From contig QANT01001024.1 in NCBI GenBank assembly GCA_003254885.1, forward strand, positions 1 through 64,000: DNA of 64,000 nucleotides, written 5' to 3'. Origin of the DNA: Purshia tridentata (taxonomy: Eukaryota > Streptophyta > Magnoliopsida > Rosales > Rosaceae). The notes beneath the pieces were generated by a model. That model saw nothing but the letters and a program-made list of their open reading frames with translations. It did not search any database and was not told where the DNA came from. The translations under genes and the position numbers were made by a program. This document shows positions 59,369 through 64,000 of this stretch, piece after piece; the stretch's first letter is position 1; the number at the start of each line of letters is the position of its first letter.

Positions 59369-59894
59369 TCAGAAGGGAGGAGGTCCAGGAGGACCATATC
59401 CACCACGAGGTCCACCAAAGCATTCCTGTAGCAAACCACAGCAGCACAAGCAGTAGAAGCTGCAATGCAATTCCCCAATAACAAAACCCATTTCAGTTTT
59501 CAAACCACATAGATATATGCTTTGCAGGCACTAACAAAAGGAAATTACACGAAACAAAAAATCAATGGGAGGTTTATACTTACCAAGAAGCTATCATGTT
59601 GCATATGCCATCTGCAAACCCACCAAAAAAGCCCCCAGGTCCAGGCCAGAAACCAGGTCCGCCTAGGCCAGGACCCCAAGGCCCTCCAGGTCCTCCCGGT
59701 CCTGGACCCCAACCAGGTCCAGGTCCTCCCGGTCCGGGACCCCACCCAGGTCCGCCAGGGCCCCCAGGCCCTGGACCCCACCCTCCTGGTCCTCCTCCTC
59801 CCGGGCCTCCAGGCCCTGGACCCCACCCTCCCGGTCCGCCTCCCCCAGGTCCGCCTCCGCCAGGTCCTCCACCAGGTCCGCCAGGTCCCATCAT
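59369..59894 (-). CDS. Gly/Pro-rich protein with Cys-rich (CYSTM-like) C-terminal module, copy a
   Basis: Two exons, 59894-59584 and 59459-59369, give 133 residues. Residues 1 to about 88 are a low-complexity GPGG/PGGPG tract broken by Trp (GGWGPGPGG). Then comes FFGGFADGICNMIAS, and across the splice a Cys-rich hydrophobic stretch (CFYCLCCCGLLQECF) ending GGPRGGYGPPGPPPF. The stretch resembles the CYSTM module of small plant stress-related membrane proteins (Cys run, hydrophobic, closing Cys-Phe), which anchors to membranes. The phase-2 intron falls exactly inside the first Cys codon of the module. A TATA box (60035-60044) lies about 145 bp upstream. I do not know the exact function. A tandem paralogue follows at 60988. 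Confidence 0.7.
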
Positions 59895-60034
59895 GTATCA
59901 CACCGGCACCACTGCAAATACCACCTCAGGCCACCAGGTGAGACTTTAAGAGTGCCAAGCAAAACTTCAAGCATGTAGATGTAGCTGATCCTAATAAGAA
60001 TACCAAAGCTAGCTAAAACCAGTTCAGTTGACTA

Positions 60035-60044
60035 CATATATATA
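60035..60044 (-). promoter_or_regulatory. TATA box of Gly-rich gene copy a
   Basis: CTATATATA on the minus strand, about 140 bp before the start codon. The surrounding GGTGTCTATATATA is kept at the matching place in copy b. Confidence 0.6.
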
Positions 60045-60987
60045 GACACCAAATCAATCTGGGAACACACGCAGCTTGTGCTTACTTACCCTCTAAGCAT
60101 TTGATTTGCTAACTATAGCATTTAGAGATTGCGTATGCACACTTCTAACAACTCTTCACTCAAAAGTCAAACCTGCAAGTCAAATCACACAACCATCCTT
60201 CCTCAACTTACCAACCATTCTAACTTATAACAGTATTTACAAACAAGTACGCACAGTACGTGGCTGAGTCATTCAAGTCAACTTTTTTTGTGGCTGAGCT
60301 CAAATTGCTATAGCAATGGACTAATGGATAGTTTATTATATCTCCATCAGGAATCGATACTGGTTCATACAAGCACAAACTCTTGAGTACAATGTTTTTG
60401 CTTCAATACATGTTCTGGGGTTGACCTAAATGTTAGCATCAATCAATGCAGATAGGAAAGAATCATCATTTAAAGATTGCATAAACTGCAAAACTAGTTA
60501 TAAGGTATTTTACTATTTTTGTTTGGCATCGTACTTTATAGTTTATAGTCACTCATTGTAGTATACTAGTATGTATATAAACATATAATTTGTTATATTT
60601 TTTCTACAAGTAAATAATGCTATAATTAAATATTTGTGAGAATCTGAAGTATTGTCTTACGTTAGAAAATTATAACATTAAATAGTAGCATATAAAAGTC
60701 TTAAACTATTTATATTATTACCAATTAATTTTAAGTTAAATACTTAGATTTTTTCTTAATTGGCTTTGGTTTCGGTTCGGAACAAAAGAACAAGATTCAT
60801 TTAATTGAATGAATTTAGAATTCACCCTATACCTTGCTCATTGAATCAAATTACATAAAAACATAAAAAACAAGCTGAGGAATTACGTACAAATAGAAGT
60901 CTCAATCATTAGTGTACTACATTAAAATACAGCCGACATGAGTGATTCAGTGTAGTAGTACTAGTAGTAAAAGTAAAACAAATCGGA

Positions 60988-61555
60988 TCAGAAGGGAGGG
61001 CCGCCACCAGGACCACCACGAGGTCCTCCAAAGCAACTTCGAAACAAACCACAGCAGCACAGGCAGCACAAGCTGCAATTCCCCCAAAACAAACACACTT
61101 CAATTTTCATTACACATACTATATTTTTGGGCATTAACAAAATTAACAAAAGGAAATTACAAGAAAACAAAAATTCAATGGGAGGTTCATACTTACCAAG
61201 ATGATATAATGTGGCACAAGCCATCAGCACACCCACCTAAAAATCCCCCAGGACCTCCAGCCCCACCCCACCCTCCTGGTCCACCTCCACCAGGTCCGCC
61301 GCCACCAAACCCACCACCACCATGTCCGCCTCCACCAGGTCCGCCACCACCAAACCCGCCTCCACCAGGTCCGCCACCGCCATGTCCACCTCCACCAAAT
61401 CCGCCACCGCCTCCACCATGTCCACCTCCACCAAATCCGCCACCACCTCCACCAAAGCCGCCTCCACCATGTCCACCTCCGCCACCACCATGTCCGCCTC
61501 CGCCACCGCCATGTCCACCTCCGCCACCACCATGTCCACCTCCGCCAGGTCCCAT
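60988..61555 (-). CDS. Gly/His-rich protein with Cys-rich (CYSTM-like) C-terminal module, copy b
   Basis: Two exons, 61555-61197 and 61072-60988, give 147 residues. The N-terminal tract is a GGGGHGGGG/GGGGFGGGG repeat with fewer Pro than copy a. Then come FLGGCADGLCHIISS and, after the splice, CLCCLCCCGLFRSCF, ending GGPRGGPGGGPPF. The splice position, the phase, the Cys module and the GGPRGG tail are shared with copy a, so the two are tandem paralogues whose repeat tracts have diverged. The start is the ATG before GPGGGGHGG, aligned with that of copy a; an in-frame ATG six codons upstream is possible. A membrane role is inferred from the module. Confidence 0.7.
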
Positions 61556-61712
61556 CACTAACCCTTTTATCACACTGGCAGCACCGCAACTACCACCTCA
61601 GGCGACCAAGTGAAAGTGTGTTAAGTGCCAATCAAAACAACTTTAAGTCTGCATATATGTAGCTGAACCTAATAAGAATACCAAAGTTAACTAAATCAGA
61701 TGAGTTGAATTT

Positions 61713-61722
61713 CTATATATAG
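61713..61722 (-). promoter_or_regulatory. TATA box of Gly-rich gene copy b
   Basis: CTATATATAG on the minus strand about 160 bp before the start codon, in the same GGTGTCTATATA context as copy a. Confidence 0.6.
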
Positions 61723-61942
61723 ACACCATCTCAATGTGGAAAGTCGAAACACAGGTGGCTTGCGCTTACTTACCCTCTAAGCAATTGATTTTCTAAAAAT
61801 GGCATTTAGAGATCATGTATAAGCACTTCTAACAACTTTTTACTCAAAACTCACACCTGCAACTACAAGTCAAACCACACAACCATTCTTCTTCAACTTA
61901 TCAATCTAACTCGTATCAGTATTTACAAACAAGTGAACACTA

Positions 61943-62170
61943 GTGAGTCATTCAAGGCAACTTTCAGATATTTCTATCAGAAACAGATACTGATCCATTT
62001 AAGTGAACAGTGGCTAAGTGAGTCATTCAAGGCAACTTTCAGATATTTCTATCAGAAACCGATACTGATCCATTTAAGTGAACAGTGGCTAAGTGAGTCA
62101 TTCGAGTCAACTTTCGGTGGGACCAATGGGTAGTTTATTATATTTCTATCAGAAACAGATACTGTTCCAT
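61943..62170. repeat. Tandem repeat, period 75 bp, three copies
   Basis: Copies start at 61943, 62018 and 62093, each beginning GTGAGTCATTC. The first two are nearly identical and the third is diverged. The third also resembles 60260-60400 upstream of copy a (TAGTTTATTAT, ACAAGCA, TTGAGTACAATG), so the upstream regions of the two Gly-rich genes are duplicated too. Confidence 0.8.
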
Positions 62171-62561
62171 ACAAGCAGAAACTTTGAGTACAATGATTTT
62201 GCAACAATACATGTTCTGGGGTTGACTGAAATTTTAGTATCAGTAAATGCAGAGAGAAAAGGATCATCATTTAAAAGATTGCAGAAACTACATAACTAGT
62301 TGTAACTTGTAAGTTATGTGCATAATTGCAATGTCTGCACATGCATAAGAAGCGAATGTGACTTCCTGCTATGTCTCTGGAAGCCTACAACTTTTAGCAT
62401 CACAACAGACACACACATACACATATAGTCACCAGGTTGGGTTGCCGTGGACAGCCTTCATTATAAGATAAGAAATTTCAATGATTGAATGCAATAAAAT
62501 CAATATATTATGTATTGAATTCGAAGGATTATAGAAAATTCTAATAATTCATATAGATATG

Positions 62562-63185
62562 AAACACGCACATGTTTGTGTATACAAATATATGGAACAT
62601 GGACAGAGAAATCATGTGATTATTTCTCATCTGTTGTTTTCATATCTGCAGGCATGCTTGTGCAACACTCTCAATTTGTAAGCAAGAGCTAACATCTGTT
62701 TGTAAACAATGGATAGTTGATAGTCTAATCATCCCCTGTTATATATATTACTGATGATGACCTGCCTTGCTGCCTAACCCCTCCCACTTATTTTAAAAGT
62801 CCTTAAAAGGTGCACTTTTTAAGTTATAAAACATTCACATCATATAATTTGTAAAACATACCTTGTTTGTTGCAAGTGGCATGTATTTTTCATTTTCAAT
62901 TAATTTTGAGCTCATTTTTCATTTTTCACAGCCCTGGGACTTCAATTAGGATCAGTTCGATATTACTTGGCAGAGCTGCTTTTGAATTTCCATTTTTTGA
63001 GTTTTGTCCCAAATTTAACTAACAAATCTTAGTGTAACAAAATTGGGTTTAAGCAATTGAAGATTGAATCAAATTAGCTTTAATGAGTTTTCTGTTGCAT
63101 AGTAGATGGCATTTTCGCAGCCTTACCTATTCATGCTGCATAATACAATCAGATTGCGAGATCATGATTCTTTTCATTATGTAAT
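62562..63185 (+). pseudogene. Decayed partial copy of the NHX gene (exons 9-10 and introns)
   Basis: The piece follows NHX from intron 8 (TGTTTGTGTATACA, TGGAACATGG), through exon 9 (GGCATG.TTGTGCAACACT), intron 9 (CTAATCATCCCCTGTTAT), exon 10 (CCTGGGACTTCAATT, ATATTACTTGGC) and into the intron after exon 11 (GCATAATA, CATTATGT). About 60 bp of exon 9 and all of exon 11 are missing, and exon 10 has frame-breaking changes. Because introns are present, it came from DNA duplication and not from a processed mRNA. Confidence 0.8.
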
Positions 63186-63880
63186 TTGAAAGTCCTTGCA
63201 TGAGTTTCCTTTATTATCTAGGAGAACAGAGCTTTTGCCAGAATTTTATCATATATTATATACAGCAGTTTATTTAGCCAATCACTTTGCCATGATTTCT
63301 AATGTCTCTGTCAATCCCATTGATTATGGAATATGTTTTGATCAACTGGACTTGATTTATGCATAGATTCATTCATTTAGCTTGAACAATAACAGCTGTT
63401 TATTTAGTCAATCACTGTCTACAACTCTGTAATTTGCATCTATCAATCATTCAATCCCATTGATTGATTACGGGGTATATTATATATGCTGTTAATTGTA
63501 ATAGGAGATCAGTGAAATCAATCCATATACTTTTGGAATTCCTCACATCAATGTCCCAAGGCTTGCAACAATTCATACTCTGAAGTGCTGCATCTCCATA
63601 GTTTAGGCAATGAATTCAGTTCCTAATTGTTCAATAAAAATACTGAATGAAGGAAAATAAGGGTTCAATGTAAAGCCTCAGATTAGCAATTGGGCACATT
63701 CTAATTTTTCTTACTTGTACCAACAATTCATATAGAATCAACACCCAGATTATAAATTTCATTTTCAGGCCAAAAAAAATTAAAAGCTGAAGTCTTTTTC
63801 TTTTCCAGTAATTTCTCAGCAACCAAACAAACAATAAGCGTTAAGATTTGAAAAACCAAGTTTAAAAGGAGAGGAAGGCC
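63186..63880. other. Intergenic region, nothing recognised
   Basis: AT-rich spacer. A short stretch near 63674-63704 (CCTCAGATTAGCAATTGGGCACATTC) is a near-copy of 63879-63905 and may be a local duplication of a gene end. Confidence 0.4.
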
Positions 63881-64000
63881 TCAGATTAGCATTTTGGCAC
63901 ATTCCGCATCCCAACGACAACCCATGTGGAAGAAATCCACAGATTGCGCATAAACGTCGTCGTTGCTCATGGCCTTACGCTTCTCATCATCAGCGATTCC
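63881..64000 (-). CDS. Possible 3' end of a gene running off the right edge
   Basis: The minus strand reads an open frame of 39 codons ending with TGA at 63881-63883; it includes MSNDDVYAQSVDFFHMGCRW and ends ECAKMLI. Base composition is less AT-rich than the flank, which suggests coding sequence. I do not recognise the family, and the rest is outside the window. Confidence 0.35.
   Translation of the reverse strand, partial: GIADDEKRKAMSNDDVYAQSVDFFHMGCRWDAECAKMLI

Noticed and set aside
59522-59949. Plus-strand Pro-rich frames opposite Gly-rich copy a
   Set aside because: Antisense shadows of the GPGG repeat, as above; other minus-strand frames here are also open only because of the repeat.
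60942-61613. Long plus-strand open frame of 223 codons, extensin-like (PPPPPNPPPPCP)
   Set aside because: It is the exact antisense of the Gly/His-rich repeat tract of copy b. GGN repeats read backwards give Pro-rich frames without stops. The minus strand has the start, splice sites, Cys module and TATA box.

Overview
The window reads as nuclear DNA of a flowering plant, most likely a rosid eudicot. The evidence is intron-rich genes with GT-AG (and a few GC-AG) introns, AT-rich introns, plant-only families (ARF, YUCCA, NET/NAB, classical AGP, tubby-like F-box, chloroplast DEG2, vacuolar NHX), plant tRNA genes, and small plant transposons. Rosaceae is plausible from protein similarity remembered by eye, but the sequence alone does not prove it. 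All exon maps were read by hand from splice sites and reading phase.

Layout. 1-1087: end of a Ty1/copia-type LTR retrotransposon fossil lying just past an exon of a mitochondrial carrier gene (minus strand). 1216-4877: the carrier and the U1 snRNP subunit U1-C, head to head across a short two-way promoter. 6202-9991: a BRCT-domain protein (minus). 10272-19515: three tandem F-box/DUF295-type genes in duplicated blocks, two of which begin with a tRNA-Pro gene. 19969-22213: a short-chain dehydrogenase, a small plastid-type protein of unknown function, and a tRNA-Val. 22726-28320: an ARF2-like auxin response factor with a recognisable tasiR-ARF target site. 31305-39233: the chloroplast protease DEG2 (SINE in one intron, two GC-AG introns) and a YUCCA10-like auxin biosynthesis gene. 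39234-44825: a gene-poor stretch with a Mutator-like element, a lone signal-peptide-like exon, a 218-bp tandem duplication and tRNA-Leu. 44826-52260: a classical arabinogalactan protein, a short NET3-type actin-binding protein and a tubby-like F-box protein. 54830-64000: a vacuolar Na+/H+ antiporter, a Tourist-like MITE, two tandem Gly-rich genes ending in a Cys-rich membrane module, a decayed copy of the antiporter 3' half, and a possible gene end at the right edge.

Two neighbours belong to auxin biology (ARF2-like and YUCCA10-like), but they are about 9 kb apart with DEG2 between them, so I read this as chance. I saw no operon-like system, CRISPR array or obviously new machinery. The most unusual items are the paired Gly-rich/Cys-rich genes, the tRNA-Pro plus F-box duplication blocks, the tasiR-ARF site, and several well-bounded small transposons with exact target-site duplications.
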